A stretch of DNA of 64,000 nucleotides from Oxalobacteraceae sp. CFBP 8761 (GCA_014841595.1 JACYUE010000002.1:868001-932000); one strand, 5' to 3'. Positions 18,881-28,094 are shown, counted from the first letter of the stretch. Numbers and translations are program-made. The notes: generated by a model not told the origin, from the letters alone.

Positions 18881-19270
18881 ATGACGACAATGAAACGTGG
18901 CCTGATCCTGTTTGCCCACGGCGCGCGCGCCGCGTCATGGGCGGTTCCCTTCGAGCGCTTGCGCGACCAGACGCGCGAGCGTGTCGCCGGTGCGGTCGTG
19001 GAGCTGGCATTCCTGGAACTGATGACGCCAAGCCTGCCCGATACCATCGACGCCATGCGCGCGCAGGGCATCGACGACATCACGGTAGTGCCGGTGTTTT
19101 TGGGGAAGGGTGGTCACTTGCTGCGTGATTTGCCCGCGCTGTGCGACGAGGTGCGCGCGGCGCATCCGGCGTTGACGCTCAATGTCGCCGGCGCCATCGG
19201 TGAGGATCCGGGCGTGCAGCGGGCGATGACCGATTATTGCGTCAATTCGTTGGGTACGGTGTCAATGTAG
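18881..19270 (+). CDS. cbiX: CbiX/SirB-type sirohydrochlorin chelatase
   Basis: This 129-aa single-domain protein begins RGLILFAHGARAASW (metal-binding His in the HGAR motif) and has VPVFLGKGGHLLRDLP (second His), typical of short CbiX. Such enzymes insert Fe or Co into sirohydrochlorin. Because cobA and sulfite reductase genes lie directly downstream on the other strand, ferrochelation for siroheme is the likelier role than cobalt chelation. That is inferred from context. It starts two bases after lptG and may be translated from the same message. The unrelated frame upstream of 18881 is ignored. Confidence 0.85.
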   Translation: MTTMKRGLILFAHGARAASWAVPFERLRDQTRERVAGAVVELAFLELMTPSLPDTIDAMRAQGIDDITVVPVFLGKGGHLLRDLPALCDEVRAAHPALTLNVAGAIGEDPGVQRAMTDYCVNSLGTVSM

Positions 19271-19274
19271 CAGG

Positions 19275-19309
19275 TAGGGTGGACGGGTATCCCGTCCACG
19301 CGTTCAACG
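19275..19309. repeat. 35-bp palindromic intergenic repeat, copy A
   Basis: GTGGACGGG-TAT-CCCGTCCAC forms a strong stem followed by GCGTTCAACG. It lies between the convergent ends of cbiX and cobA. A second copy in opposite orientation is at 42032-42067. It could act as a bidirectional transcription stop or mRNA stabiliser. Confidence 0.75.
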
Positions 19310-19317
19310 ACCCGCAA

Positions 19318-20037
19318 TCAATCCGGCTGGTGCTCGCGCCGCGCCAGCGCTTCACCCATCATGACCAGCACCGGCCCGTGGCCCGGTTCCAGCCCACGTG
19401 CCAGGTCGGTCAGCGTCAAACGCAGAATGCGTTGATCGACGCGGCTGCAATTTTCCACCACGACCACCGGCAGATCGGCACGCCGTCCCTCGGCCAGTAA
19501 CCGTTCTGCGGTGGCCGCCGCTTCACGCCCACCCATGTACTGAACCAGCGTATCGGTTTCGGGCAAAGCAGGATGGTCCGGTTCATCCGGCGCCGTGCTG
19601 GACGTGAAGAACGCCACGCTACGCGCCACACCACGCTTGGTCAGCGGTTGCTTGGTGGCTGCCGCGGCAGCGACGGCGGTGGTAATCCCCGGTACGACTT
19701 CGACCTCGATCCCTTCGGCTTCGAGTGCCCGCAATTCTTCATCGGCGCGGCCAAACAGCATCGGGTCACCGCCTTTGAGGCGCACGACCAGCGCATACTT
19801 GTGTGCGCACTCGACGATCTGGCCGTTGATCACCGTCTGCGCCATCGACCGCTGGCCCGAGCGCTTGCCGACCGAGATTTTGTCGGCCCGCTCGCACAAC
19901 GCCAGCATCTCGGGCGTGACCAGCGCGTCGTACAGCACCACGTCGGCGGCTGCCAGCAGGCGCGCACCGCGCACCGTGATCAGGTCAGCTGCGCCGGGGC
20001 CTGCTCCCACCAGATAGACTTTGCCCAGTGCCGCCAT
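19318..20037 (-). CDS. cobA: Uroporphyrinogen-III C-methyltransferase
   Basis: This 239-aa SUMT methylates uroporphyrinogen III twice to give precorrin-2, the precursor of siroheme and cobalamin. Motifs VGAGPGAADLIT, VRLKGGDP and VVPGITTAVAAAA are the SAM/substrate-binding signatures. It is the CobA-only form without CysG dehydrogenase/chelatase domains, so a separate chelatase is needed; CbiX, encoded convergently, can fill that role. It lies 16 bp downstream of cysN and is most likely the last gene of the cys operon, supplying siroheme for CysI. Confidence 0.95.
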   Translation of the reverse strand: MAALGKVYLVGAGPGAADLITVRGARLLAAADVVLYDALVTPEMLALCERADKISVGKRSGQRSMAQTVINGQIVECAHKYALVVRLKGGDPMLFGRADEELRALEAEGIEVEVVPGITTAVAAAAATKQPLTKRGVARSVAFFTSSTAPDEPDHPALPETDTLVQYMGGREAAATAERLLAEGRRADLPVVVVENCSRVDQRILRLTLTDLARGLEPGHGPVLVMMGEALARREHQPD

Positions 20038-20053
20038 ACCGTCCCTTCGTTGT

Positions 20054-21379
20054 TTATGCGTCGATGCGGATCATACCTGCGGCCACGGTCTGGTGGGTGA
20101 CTTCGTCGATCAGGATGAAGGCGCCCGTCGCGCGGATCGCGTCGTAGGCATCGGCCGCCAGCGGCTGCTGGACGGTCAGTTGCACACGTGCGATGTCGTT
20201 GAGCTTGAGCCCCTCGGCCGGATGGCGCTGTTGCGTGTTCACGTCCAGCAGCGTGTCGATGCGCGCGAACTTGGCCGCCGTCTGGCGCGTGCCGTGCTTG
20301 AGCCAATACTTGCGGCGCAGGTCGAGCGGCTCATCGGCCATCCAGCACACGTCGGCGGTAACCTGCTTGAGCAAGGTCGCCGGCTGCGTGCTACCGGCCA
20401 GCATGTCGCCGCGTGAGACGTCCACGTATTCGTTCAACACCAGCGTGACCGACTGGCCGGCCGTGGCCGACTGCAGCGCGCCGTCGAACGTGACGATCTC
20501 CTTGACCGTCGCGCTCTGGCCGGACGGCTGAACGACCAGCGTATCGCCCACGTTCACGACGCCCGATTCGATGCGGCCCATATAGCCACGGAAGTCCTTG
20601 GCCGCGTGGCCGTTGTGGCGTGCCACCAGCTGCACCGGGAAGCGGAAGGGCGCGCTGTGCGCTTCGTCGTAGACCGACAGCGATTCGAGCAGGTCGATCA
20701 GCGTCGGGCCGCTGTACCACGGCGTGTTCGTCGATTTCTCGACCACGTTGTCACCGGTGAGCGCCGACAGGGGGATCGCCGTGATGTCCTTCAGGCCCAG
20801 CGACGTCGCAAACTTCTGGTATTCGGCCACGATGCGGTCGTAGATCGCCTGGTCGTACCCGATCAGGTCCATCTTGTTGACGGCCACCACGACGTGCTCG
20901 ATCTGCAGCAGTTTCGCGATGGTCGAGTGGCGTTTGGTCTGCGTGAGCAGGTCAACGCCGCCGTCTTCGCGCAGCGTGACCTTCGAGACGTCGATCAGGA
21001 TGATGACGGCGTCGGCGGTCGATGCGCCCGTGACCATATTGCGCGTGTACTGCTCGTGGCCCGGCGTGTCGGCGATGATGAACTTGCGCTTGGGCGTGGC
21101 GAAGTAGCGGTAGGCCACGTCGATCGTGATGCCCTGTTCGCGCTCGGCTTCGAGGCCGTCGGTCAGCAGCGACAGGTCGATCGTGTCGCCCACGGTACGC
21201 TTGTGCTTGGCGCGCGAGACGGCGGCCAGCTGGTCGGCGAAGATGCCCTTGCTGTCAAACAGCAGGCGGCCGATCAGCGTGCTCTTGCCATCGTCGACCG
21301 AGCCGGCGGTGATGAAGCGCAGCAAGGAGCGGTTGGCCTTGGTGTCGCCGTTGGCGTTGAGATCAGTCATGGCGTTCAT
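20054..21379 (-). CDS. cysN: Sulfate adenylyltransferase subunit 1 (GTPase)
   Basis: This 441-aa EF-Tu-like GTPase drives ATP-sulfurylase activity of CysD. G motifs: GSVDDGKSTLIGRLL (G1), DTPGHEQYTRNM (G3) and NKMDLIGY (G4). The length means no fused APS kinase (CysC) domain, and no cysC is nearby. This agrees with direct reduction of APS by the CysH type encoded upstream. Start and cysD stop share one base (TGATG), so translation is coupled. Confidence 0.95.
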   Translation of the reverse strand: MNAMTDLNANGDTKANRSLLRFITAGSVDDGKSTLIGRLLFDSKGIFADQLAAVSRAKHKRTVGDTIDLSLLTDGLEAEREQGITIDVAYRYFATPKRKFIIADTPGHEQYTRNMVTGASTADAVIILIDVSKVTLREDGGVDLLTQTKRHSTIAKLLQIEHVVVAVNKMDLIGYDQAIYDRIVAEYQKFATSLGLKDITAIPLSALTGDNVVEKSTNTPWYSGPTLIDLLESLSVYDEAHSAPFRFPVQLVARHNGHAAKDFRGYMGRIESGVVNVGDTLVVQPSGQSATVKEIVTFDGALQSATAGQSVTLVLNEYVDVSRGDMLAGSTQPATLLKQVTADVCWMADEPLDLRRKYWLKHGTRQTAAKFARIDTLLDVNTQQRHPAEGLKLNDIARVQLTVQQPLAADAYDAIRATGAFILIDEVTHQTVAAGMIRIDA

Positions 21380-22311
21380 CAGAAGTATCCTGCTTTCTTG
21401 CGTTTTTCCATCGAGGCTTCGGAGGTCTGGTCATCCATGCGCGTGGCGCCCCGTTCGGTGATGTCGGTAATCGCCGTTTCGGCAATGATGTCGGCCAGCG
21501 AATCGGCGCTGGAAGCCACCGGGCAGGTGCACGAGATGTCGCCCACGGTCCGGAAGCGCACGGTGCGGTTCTCGACCGCTTCGCCCTCGCGCGCCGGGGT
21601 CAGGGGCGTCAGCGGCACCAGCAGACCATTGCGTTCGATGACGTCGCGCTGGTGCGCGAAATAGATCGACGGCAGCGCCAGTTTCTCGCGGGCGATGTAT
21701 TGCCACACATCGAGCTCGGTCCAGTTCGAGATCGGGAACACGCGCATGTTTTCGCCCGGATGGACGCGGGTGTTATACAGGTCCCACAGTTCAGGGCGCT
21801 GGGCTTTCGGGTCCCACTGGCCGAATTCGTCGCGGAACGAAAAGATGCGTTCTTTGGCGCGGGCTTTTTCTTCGTCGCGGCGCGCGCCGCCGATGCAGGC
21901 GTCGAAGCCGTGTTCGGCGATAGTTTCCAGCAGCGTGACGGCCTGGGCCGCGTTGCGCGAATCGGTGGCCGGATTGCGCAGGCGCACCGTGCCGCGGCGG
22001 ATCGATTCTTCGACGCTGCCGACGATCAGGCGTTCGCCCAGTTCAGCGGCGCGGGCGTCGCGGAAGGAAATCACTTCGTCGAAGTTGTGGCCGGTGTCGA
22101 TGTGCACGAGCGGGAACGGGAAGCTGCCCGGGCGGAAGGCTTTTTCGGCCAGGCGCAGCAGGACAACCGAGTCCTTGCCGCCCGAGAACAGCAGGGCGGG
22201 ATTGCTGCATTCGGCGGCCACTTCGCGCAGGATGTGGATCGCTTCCGATTCCAGCGCGTCCAGGTGGGCGGCGTTTACTTCATTAAAGATATTCTCGGTA
22301 ACAGATGTCAT
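21379..22311 (-). CDS. cysD: Sulfate adenylyltransferase subunit 2
   Basis: This 310-aa PAPS-reductase-fold protein forms adenylyl-sulfate from ATP and sulfate. The PP-loop SGGKDSVVLLRLAEKAF is intact, and PISNWTELDVWQYI and the C-terminal RMDDQTSEASMEKRKKAGYF are typical CysD segments. It acts in the cytoplasm with CysN. It lies 24 bp downstream of cysH and shares a base with the cysN start. Confidence 0.96.
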   Translation of the reverse strand: MTSVTENIFNEVNAAHLDALESEAIHILREVAAECSNPALLFSGGKDSVVLLRLAEKAFRPGSFPFPLVHIDTGHNFDEVISFRDARAAELGERLIVGSVEESIRRGTVRLRNPATDSRNAAQAVTLLETIAEHGFDACIGGARRDEEKARAKERIFSFRDEFGQWDPKAQRPELWDLYNTRVHPGENMRVFPISNWTELDVWQYIAREKLALPSIYFAHQRDVIERNGLLVPLTPLTPAREGEAVENRTVRFRTVGDISCTCPVASSADSLADIIAETAITDITERGATRMDDQTSEASMEKRKKAGYF

Positions 22312-22335
22312 GGCGGTGCCTGTTGTTGTTGTGGC

Positions 22336-23052
22336 TTAGGCAGCCACGGATTTAATGCGAATAAGTTTGCCGTCGACCACGTGCAACCCGCATTCCTTCG
22401 ATTCCGGGTTTTCCCACCACCAGCGGCCGGCGCGCACATCTTCACCGGGCTGGACAGCGCGGGTGCACGGTTCGCAACCGATCGACGGAAAACCCCGATC
22501 GTGCAGCGCGTTGTACGGCACATTGTTCGAGCGCAGATAGTCCCAGACGTTCTCTTCGCTCCAGTCCGTCAACGGATTGAACTTTTGCATGGCGTGGCTC
22601 AGATCGTCTTCCTGCACCGCCAGTTCGGCGCGGGTGGCCGATTGCGCGCGGCGCTGGCCCGTGATCCAGGCGCGCTTGCCGGCCAGCGCGCGGCCGAGCG
22701 GCTCGACCTTGCGGATGCGGCAGCATTCCTTACGCATGTCCACGCTCTCGTAGAACGCGTTCAGGCCGCTCTGCGTGACGTAGCGCTCGACCGCCAGCGG
22801 GTCGGGACGGAACAGGGCGATATCGTAGTCGTACGTTTCCTTGACGCGATCGATCATCGCCAGCGTCTCGGCATGCAGACGGCCCGTCTCGAGCGAAAAG
22901 ATCGCAATCGGCAAATTTGCCTTCAGGATCAGGTCGGTCAGCACCATGTCTTCCGCCGCCAGGCTCGATGCAAACACCGCTGGCGTGAAATCACGGGCAA
23001 TACGTTCCAGGATCGCGCTGGTCTCGGCCACGCGACGATGCAGATCGCTCAT
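22336..23052 (-). CDS. cysH: Adenylyl-sulfate (APS) reductase, Fe-S type
   Basis: This 238-aa protein reduces activated sulfate to sulfite. It has the SSLAAEDMVL variant of the PP-loop and two cysteine pairs, KECCRIRKVEPL and GCEPCTR, that bind a 4Fe-4S cluster in APS-type reductases and are absent from PAPS-type enzymes. The catalytic cysteine appears in the C-terminal SKECGLHV. Together with the missing cysC this points to an APS-dependent pathway. It follows the DUF934 gene by nine bases. Confidence 0.94.
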   Translation of the reverse strand: MSDLHRRVAETSAILERIARDFTPAVFASSLAAEDMVLTDLILKANLPIAIFSLETGRLHAETLAMIDRVKETYDYDIALFRPDPLAVERYVTQSGLNAFYESVDMRKECCRIRKVEPLGRALAGKRAWITGQRRAQSATRAELAVQEDDLSHAMQKFNPLTDWSEENVWDYLRSNNVPYNALHDRGFPSIGCEPCTRAVQPGEDVRAGRWWWENPESKECGLHVVDGKLIRIKSVAA

Positions 23053-23061
23053 GGGTTACTC

Positions 23062-23613
23062 CTAGCTGGCAACGTCGGCGGGCGGCGCCGGGGTTTCCCG
23101 CGGCACGCGGCGGAACAACGGCACCGGATTGTCGATCGACGCCTGGTAGGTTTCCGAAAACACCGACAAGCCCTTGAGCGCATCGTGGATGCTGCGATCC
23201 TGGCGGGTGGCAAACGCGTCGAAGCCGCAGCGCTGCATCTGGAACAGCTGGTCGCGCAGCACGTCGCCGATGGCGCGCAGTTCGCCTGTCCAGCCCAGGC
23301 GGCGGCGCAGGTTGAAGGCCGTCGAGTAGCCACGGCCATCGGTGAACTTCGGGAAGTCGATCGCGATGACCGCAAAGCGGCCCAGATCGTCCTTGATGCT
23401 CTCCGCGCGTTCGTCCGGCGCCAGCCATATGCCGAGCTCGGCGCGCGTCTCCAGCGCAGCGCGCTGGGCCAGCCAGACGGTCAGCGGCACGATGATCTTG
23501 CCGGCCGGGACCTCGATTGTCTCGGCTGCATCGGTTTCTGCAAGACGCAGCACGCTCCAGTCGTCGGCGACGACTTCGCGGCCCTTGATGATCTGTGGGT
23601 GAGCGTCAAGCAT
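23062..23613 (-). CDS. DUF934 protein of the sulfite reductase operon
   Basis: This 183-aa protein begins MLDAHPQIIKGREVVADDW and contains WLAPDERAE, FPKFTDGRGYSTAFNLRRR and GELRAIGDVLRDQLFQMQRCGFDAF, the conserved core of DUF934. The family is almost always found between cysI and cysH in proteobacteria and is thought to assist sulfite reductase, though the role is not established. I start at 23613, where AAGGA precedes the ATG; this overlaps the cysI end by eight bases. An 18-residue upstream extension is unlikely. Confidence 0.9.
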   Translation of the reverse strand: MLDAHPQIIKGREVVADDWSVLRLAETDAAETIEVPAGKIIVPLTVWLAQRAALETRAELGIWLAPDERAESIKDDLGRFAVIAIDFPKFTDGRGYSTAFNLRRRLGWTGELRAIGDVLRDQLFQMQRCGFDAFATRQDRSIHDALKGLSVFSETYQASIDNPVPLFRRVPRETPAPPADVAS

Positions 23614-25294
23614 ACTGATCTTCCTTCGCTGGTTCGCCGGCCGGAATCGGCGTGGCATACACATGTTCCTTGAACGGGGCGATGCCCAGGCGGCCTACGG
23701 TGTCGACGAAGCGCTCACCCTCGATCCGACACTGGACATACGTCTCGAGCAGGCGCCCGATGACTTCCGGCATTTGCGGCGCCGAGAACGACGGGCCGAT
23801 GATCTTGCCGATGGCTGACGTGTTGCCCTGCGCACCGCCGACCGACACCTGGTACCACTCGCTGCCATCCTTGTCCACGCCCAGGATTCCGATATTGCCG
23901 ACGTGGTGGTGGCCGCAGGCATTGATGCAGCCCGAGATATTCAGTTCGATGTCGCCGATGTCGTGCTGGAAGTCGAGGTCGTCGAAGCGTTCGGCAATCG
24001 CCGCGGCAATCGGCAAGGACTTGGCATTGGCCAGCGAGCAATAGTCGCCGCCCGGGCAGGCAATGATGTCGGTCAGGAGGCCAATGTTCGGCGTGGCCAG
24101 GCCCTGCGATTTGAGCAATTGCCACAGCGCGAACAACTGGCTTTGCTCGACATCGGCCAGCACCAGATTCTGCTCGTGCGTCACGCGCACTTCGCCAAAG
24201 CTGAACTGGTCGGCCAGGTCGGCCACGAAATCGAGTTGCCCGTCGGTGGCGTCGCCCGGCGGCACGCCGGTTTTTTTCAGCGACAGCAGCACGGCCGCGT
24301 AACCCGGCACCTTGTGTGGCTTGACGTTGCGGTCTAACCAGTTGGCGAACGGCTTGTTGTCCGGCTGCGACGCAGCCACGTCGATCGTCTCGAGCGTGCG
24401 ATAGGCGTGCGGCTGGAACCACTTGGCAACGCGGTCGAATTCTTCCTGCGTCAGCGTTTCAGGGCCATCCTTCAGGTCGGCCCATTCGGCTTCGACCTGA
24501 CGCGTGAATTCCTCGACGCCCATGGCTTTAAGCAAAATCTTGATACGTGCCTTGTACTTGTTGTCGCGGCGACCGTTCTGGTTGTACACGCGCATCACGG
24601 CTTCGGTGTAGGTCAGCAGGTGCTGCCACGGCAGGAAATCGCGGATGACGCTACCCAGGATCGGCGTGCGGCCCATGCCGCCACCGGCCATGAACTTGAA
24701 GCCGACTTCGCCTGCTTCATTGTGCACAACCGTCAGACCGATATCGTGCACGGCAATGGCCGCGCGGTCTTCGACTGCGCCATTGATGGCGACCTTGAAC
24801 TTGCGGGGCAGGGCGGCAAATTCCGGGTGGAAGGTGCTCCACTGGCGCAGGATCTCGGCAAACGGGCGCGGATCGATGATCTCATCGGCCGCCACACCGG
24901 CGAATTCGTCGGTGGTGATGTTGCGGATGCAATTGCCCGAGGTCTGGATGGCGTGCATCTCGACGGAGGCCAGGTCGGTCAGGATGTCCGGGGTCTGCTC
25001 CAGCTCGATCCAGTTGTACTGGATGTTCTGGCGCGTGGTGAAGTGGCCGTAGCCGCGGTCGTAGGTGCGGGCTATGTGGCCAAACATGCGCACCTGGGCG
25101 CTCGACAGCAGGCCGTACGGCACGGCGACGCGCAGCATGTAGGCGTGGCGCTGCATGTACAGGCCATTCTGCAGGCGCAGCGGGATGAATTCTTCTTCGA
25201 GCAACTCACCGCTCAGGCGGCGCGCCACCTGGTCGCGATACTGGGCGATGCGCTCGCGCACGATGAGATGGTCGTACTGGTCGTAACGATACAT
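23606..25294 (-). CDS. cysI: Sulfite reductase hemoprotein (siroheme/4Fe-4S)
   Basis: This 562-aa member of the nitrite/sulfite reductase family reduces sulfite to sulfide. Cluster and siroheme ligands are visible in CPGGDYCSLA and SGCINACGHHHVGNIGI, and TTRQNIQYNWI marks the N-terminal substrate-binding part. There is no CysJ flavoprotein next to it, so electrons probably come from ferredoxin or another donor. It is the first gene of the six-gene cys operon and is divergent from a CysB-type regulator. Confidence 0.93.
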   Translation of the reverse strand: MYRYDQYDHLIVRERIAQYRDQVARRLSGELLEEEFIPLRLQNGLYMQRHAYMLRVAVPYGLLSSAQVRMFGHIARTYDRGYGHFTTRQNIQYNWIELEQTPDILTDLASVEMHAIQTSGNCIRNITTDEFAGVAADEIIDPRPFAEILRQWSTFHPEFAALPRKFKVAINGAVEDRAAIAVHDIGLTVVHNEAGEVGFKFMAGGGMGRTPILGSVIRDFLPWQHLLTYTEAVMRVYNQNGRRDNKYKARIKILLKAMGVEEFTRQVEAEWADLKDGPETLTQEEFDRVAKWFQPHAYRTLETIDVAASQPDNKPFANWLDRNVKPHKVPGYAAVLLSLKKTGVPPGDATDGQLDFVADLADQFSFGEVRVTHEQNLVLADVEQSQLFALWQLLKSQGLATPNIGLLTDIIACPGGDYCSLANAKSLPIAAAIAERFDDLDFQHDIGDIELNISGCINACGHHHVGNIGILGVDKDGSEWYQVSVGGAQGNTSAIGKIIGPSFSAPQMPEVIGRLLETYVQCRIEGERFVDTVGRLGIAPFKEHVYATPIPAGEPAKEDQYA

Positions 25295-25459
25295 GGGCTT
25301 GTTCCGGTAAGGGCGGATAGTGCACGCCCATTCAATAATGTTCCGATGATACGGAGATCGGCTTATATTCCAAACTACGGATAATTTATTTGCTTATATA
25401 CGTAACCTGAATAAGCATCTTAAAATGCTGTTCGCAGATCCAACAAGAATATTTCCAGA
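25295..25459. promoter_or_regulatory. Divergent cysI/cysB promoter region
   Basis: The 165-bp gap is markedly AT-rich. A TATAAG -10 for cysI lies on the minus strand at 25362-25367, about 65 nt before the start, with no good -35, as expected for an activated promoter. TAAAAT at 25421-25426 may be the -10 of the regulator gene. The AT-rich stretch between them (about 25368-25420) is the natural place for CysB binding. Confidence 0.5.
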
Positions 25460-26398
25460 ATGAACCTCCATCAGCTGCGCTTCGTGCGCGAGGCCGTGCG
25501 CCAGAACTACAACCTGACCGACGCCGCCAAATCGCTGTTTACATCGCAGCCGGGGGTCTCGAAGGCGATCATCGAGCTGGAAGAAGAGCTGGGCGTCGAC
25601 ATCTTCACGCGCCACGGCAAGCGCATTCGCGGCCTGACCGAGCCGGGCCGGCTGGTACTGCAGTCGGTCGAGCTGATCATGCAGGAGATCGAAAGCCTCA
25701 AGCGCATCGGCAAGGAATACGCCGCCCACGACAGCGGCAGCTTCACGATTGCCACCACGCACACGCAGGCGCGCTACATGCTGCCGAAAGTGGTGCAGGC
25801 GTTCATGCAGAAGTACCCGAAGGTGCGCCTGTCGTTGCTGCAGGGTAATCCGAAGCAGATCGCCGACATGGTCAAGAGCGACCAGGCCGACCTGGCCATC
25901 GCCACCGAAGCGATCACGACGATCGATGGCCTGATCACGCTGCCGGCCTACCAGTGGGAGCACGTGGTGGTGGCCCCGCCCGAGCACCCGCTGTTCAAGT
26001 CGCGGGCGATCTCGCTCGAAGAAATCGCCAGCTACCCGATCATCACGTATGATGCCGCCTTCGCCGGGCGCAGCAAGATCGATCACGCTTTCGGCCTGCG
26101 CGCCCTGAGCCCGGACGTCCTGCTGGAGGCGATCGACGCCGACGTGATCAAGACCTATGTCGAACTGGGCATGGGCATCGGCATCATCGCCGGCATGGCG
26201 TTCGATGCCGAGCGCGACCGCGGCCTGCGCGCAATCCCGGTCGGCCACCTGTTCGGCATGAACACGTCGCGCGTGGCGATCAAGCAGGGCGCCTACCTGC
26301 GCAGCTATGTGTACACCTTCATCGAACTGCTGACGCCGACACTGAATCGCAAGATGGTCGAATCGGCCATGCGCGGTGGGGACAATTACGAACTTTGA
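25460..26398 (+). CDS. cysB: LysR-family regulator, CysB type
   Basis: The 312-aa protein has an N-terminal winged helix (MNLHQLRFVREAVRQNYNLTDAAKSLFTSQPGVSKAI) and a periplasmic-binding-like effector domain. The opening sequence and the TTHTQARYMLPKVVQAF segment are characteristic of CysB/Cbl instead of generic LysR proteins. CysB activates sulfate assimilation genes when sulfur is limiting, with O- or N-acetylserine as inducer. Divergence from cysI fits that role. Its stop overlaps the next ATG. Confidence 0.93.
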   Translation: MNLHQLRFVREAVRQNYNLTDAAKSLFTSQPGVSKAIIELEEELGVDIFTRHGKRIRGLTEPGRLVLQSVELIMQEIESLKRIGKEYAAHDSGSFTIATTHTQARYMLPKVVQAFMQKYPKVRLSLLQGNPKQIADMVKSDQADLAIATEAITTIDGLITLPAYQWEHVVVAPPEHPLFKSRAISLEEIASYPIITYDAAFAGRSKIDHAFGLRALSPDVLLEAIDADVIKTYVELGMGIGIIAGMAFDAERDRGLRAIPVGHLFGMNTSRVAIKQGAYLRSYVYTFIELLTPTLNRKMVESAMRGGDNYEL

Positions 26399-27096
26399 TG
26401 CACAACGACATTTCAATGGAAACACCGATGGACAAGAATCCGGTTATCGCCTACTACGACAGCATTGCCGCTCACTATGACAACGCCGCCGCCGAGGTGG
26501 CCGACGAGCAGCTGGAAGACCTGGACGAAGCGCGCGAGCAAATTTCCACGCTGCTGGCTGGCCACCGCATCCTGGAGCTGGGCTGCGGCAGCGGCGCCTG
26601 GACCGAGGTGCTGGCCGAGACCGCCGAGTCGATCGTCGCCACCGACGCCAGCGCCGCGATGCTCGAGCTCGCGCAGATGCATGGCGAAGACCTGGACAAT
26701 GTCGAATACCGCCTGATGGATGCCCTCGCGCTGCCAGACGATCTGGGCACGGGCGAAGACAAGTTCACGGCCGTGTTCCTGGGCGGCCTGTGGGCGCACC
26801 TGACCCGCAAGCAGCAGGACGATCTGCTGCAATCACTGAAAAAGCGTCTGGGCAAGGATGTGCTGCTGGTGCTGTTCGACGACAACTACGTCGAAGGCGA
26901 GAGCGCCGTCACCGTGCGCACCGATTTGCTGGGCAATACTCACGAATTCCAGCTCGATGCCGACGGCAAGCAGCATGAACTCGTCAAGAACTACCCGACC
27001 GACAGCGCGCTGCGCAAGCGCGTTGGGGTGGCGGGACGCGAGATCCGCGTGGCGCGCTGGGAGTTTTACTGGGTGCTGACCTGCCGCTTGAAATGA
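26398..27096 (+). CDS. Class I SAM-dependent methyltransferase
   Basis: About 232 aa. Motif I is RILELGCGSGAWTEVLAE, with VATDASAAML as the following acidic strand and a LPDDLGTGEDKFTAVFLGGLWAHL motif IV region. The substrate cannot be told from sequence. Candidate starts are 26398 (overlapping the cysB stop), 26416 and 26428; none has a decisive ribosome site. It overlaps the following acetyltransferase gene by four bases (ATGA), so the two are translationally coupled and perhaps functionally paired. Confidence 0.85.
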   Translation: MHNDISMETPMDKNPVIAYYDSIAAHYDNAAAEVADEQLEDLDEAREQISTLLAGHRILELGCGSGAWTEVLAETAESIVATDASAAMLELAQMHGEDLDNVEYRLMDALALPDDLGTGEDKFTAVFLGGLWAHLTRKQQDDLLQSLKKRLGKDVLLVLFDDNYVEGESAVTVRTDLLGNTHEFQLDADGKQHELVKNYPTDSALRKRVGVAGREIRVARWEFYWVLTCRLK

Positions 27097-27617
27097 CCGT
27101 GTCTTTGCAGCCAGCCGACAGCCGCTTCACGGTCGAGCGTGCGACACGCGAGGATCAGGCGCTGTTGTTCCGCATGCTGCAGTTCTATTACTTCGAGGCG
27201 ACCCAGTGGAGCGGCGAAGACTTGCTGGAAGATGGGCTGTACGAGTCCGATGCAGCTGGCGTGGCAAGCTACTGCGAGCCGGACGGCGCGGACGTAGCCT
27301 GGCTGTTGAAGGTAGACGGCCACCCGGCCGGTGTCGTGTTGGTCGAAACGATCCCGTTCGAAGGTGGACAGATCCGGGAATTGGCCGACCTGTTTGTCAT
27401 GCCGAAGTACCGCCGTCTCGGCCTGGCCGAGGCGGCTACGCGCAAGATCGTGCCGGGTCACGAAGGGCCGTGGTTGTTGTCGGTGTTTCGCAAGGATGAA
27501 CGTGCGCTGCGTTACTGGCAGGGCGCCTTTGCGCGGCTGCCGTTCAGGTCGGTCCAGCTCGGGCCACACTATGCGCTTTTTCACCAGTTCATCATCAATG
27601 GTGATGTGTCCGGCTGA
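27093..27617 (+). CDS. GNAT-family N-acetyltransferase
   Basis: This 174-aa protein begins with RFTVERATREDQALLFRML and has IRELADLFVMPKYRRLGLAEAA, the acetyl-CoA-binding region of GNAT enzymes (R-x-x-G/A loop), followed by LLSVFRKDERALRYW. The substrate is unknown. The start overlaps the methyltransferase stop (ATGA), suggesting that the pair modifies related substrates, but this is only contextual. Confidence 0.85.
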   Translation: MTVSLQPADSRFTVERATREDQALLFRMLQFYYFEATQWSGEDLLEDGLYESDAAGVASYCEPDGADVAWLLKVDGHPAGVVLVETIPFEGGQIRELADLFVMPKYRRLGLAEAATRKIVPGHEGPWLLSVFRKDERALRYWQGAFARLPFRSVQLGPHYALFHQFIINGDVSG

Positions 27618-27647
27618 TCTTTCAGAACCACTTACTTCATTCTTATC

Positions 27648-28094
27648 ATGCACATCTGGGTCGATGCCGATGCCTGTCCTGGCGTCATCAAGGACATCCT
27701 GTTCCGGGTAGCGGAACGCACCCAGTTGCCCGTCACGCTGGTGGCGAATCAGTTGATGCGCGTGCCGGGCTCGCGCTTCATCCGCGCGCTGCAGGTGCCC
27801 GCAGGCGCCGATGTGGCCGATGCCGAGATCGTCGAGCGCGTGAGTCCGGGCGACATCGTCGTCACCGGCGACATTCCGCTGGCGGCGCTGGTGCTGGAGA
27901 AGGGCGGCCTGCCGCTCAATCCGCGCGGCGACTGGTACACGAAGGACACGATCGCGCAGCAACTGACGATGCGCGCCTTCATGGAAGAACTGCGTGGCAG
28001 CGGCGTCGATACGGGTGGGCCGGCGGCGTTCAGCCAGGCCGACAGCCGCCATTTCGCCAATGCCCTTGATCGCGCGCTGGCGAAGCGGAAATAA
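27648..28094 (+). CDS. yaiI: UPF0178/YaiI family protein
   Basis: The 148-aa protein starts [20 protein letters not shown] and continues with [30 protein letters not shown] and [13 protein letters not shown], the conserved blocks of the YaiI/YqxD (UPF0178) family, which has a PIN-like fold with conserved acidic residues. The biochemical role is not established, although a nuclease function is suspected from the fold. It lies 30 bp after the GNAT gene with no terminator between them. Confidence 0.9.
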   Translation: MHIWVDADACPGVIKDILFRVAERTQLPVTLVANQLMRVPGSRFIRALQVPAGADVADAEIVERVSPGDIVVTGDIPLAALVLEKGGLPLNPRGDWYTKDTIAQQLTMRAFMEELRGSGVDTGGPAAFSQADSRHFANALDRALAKRK

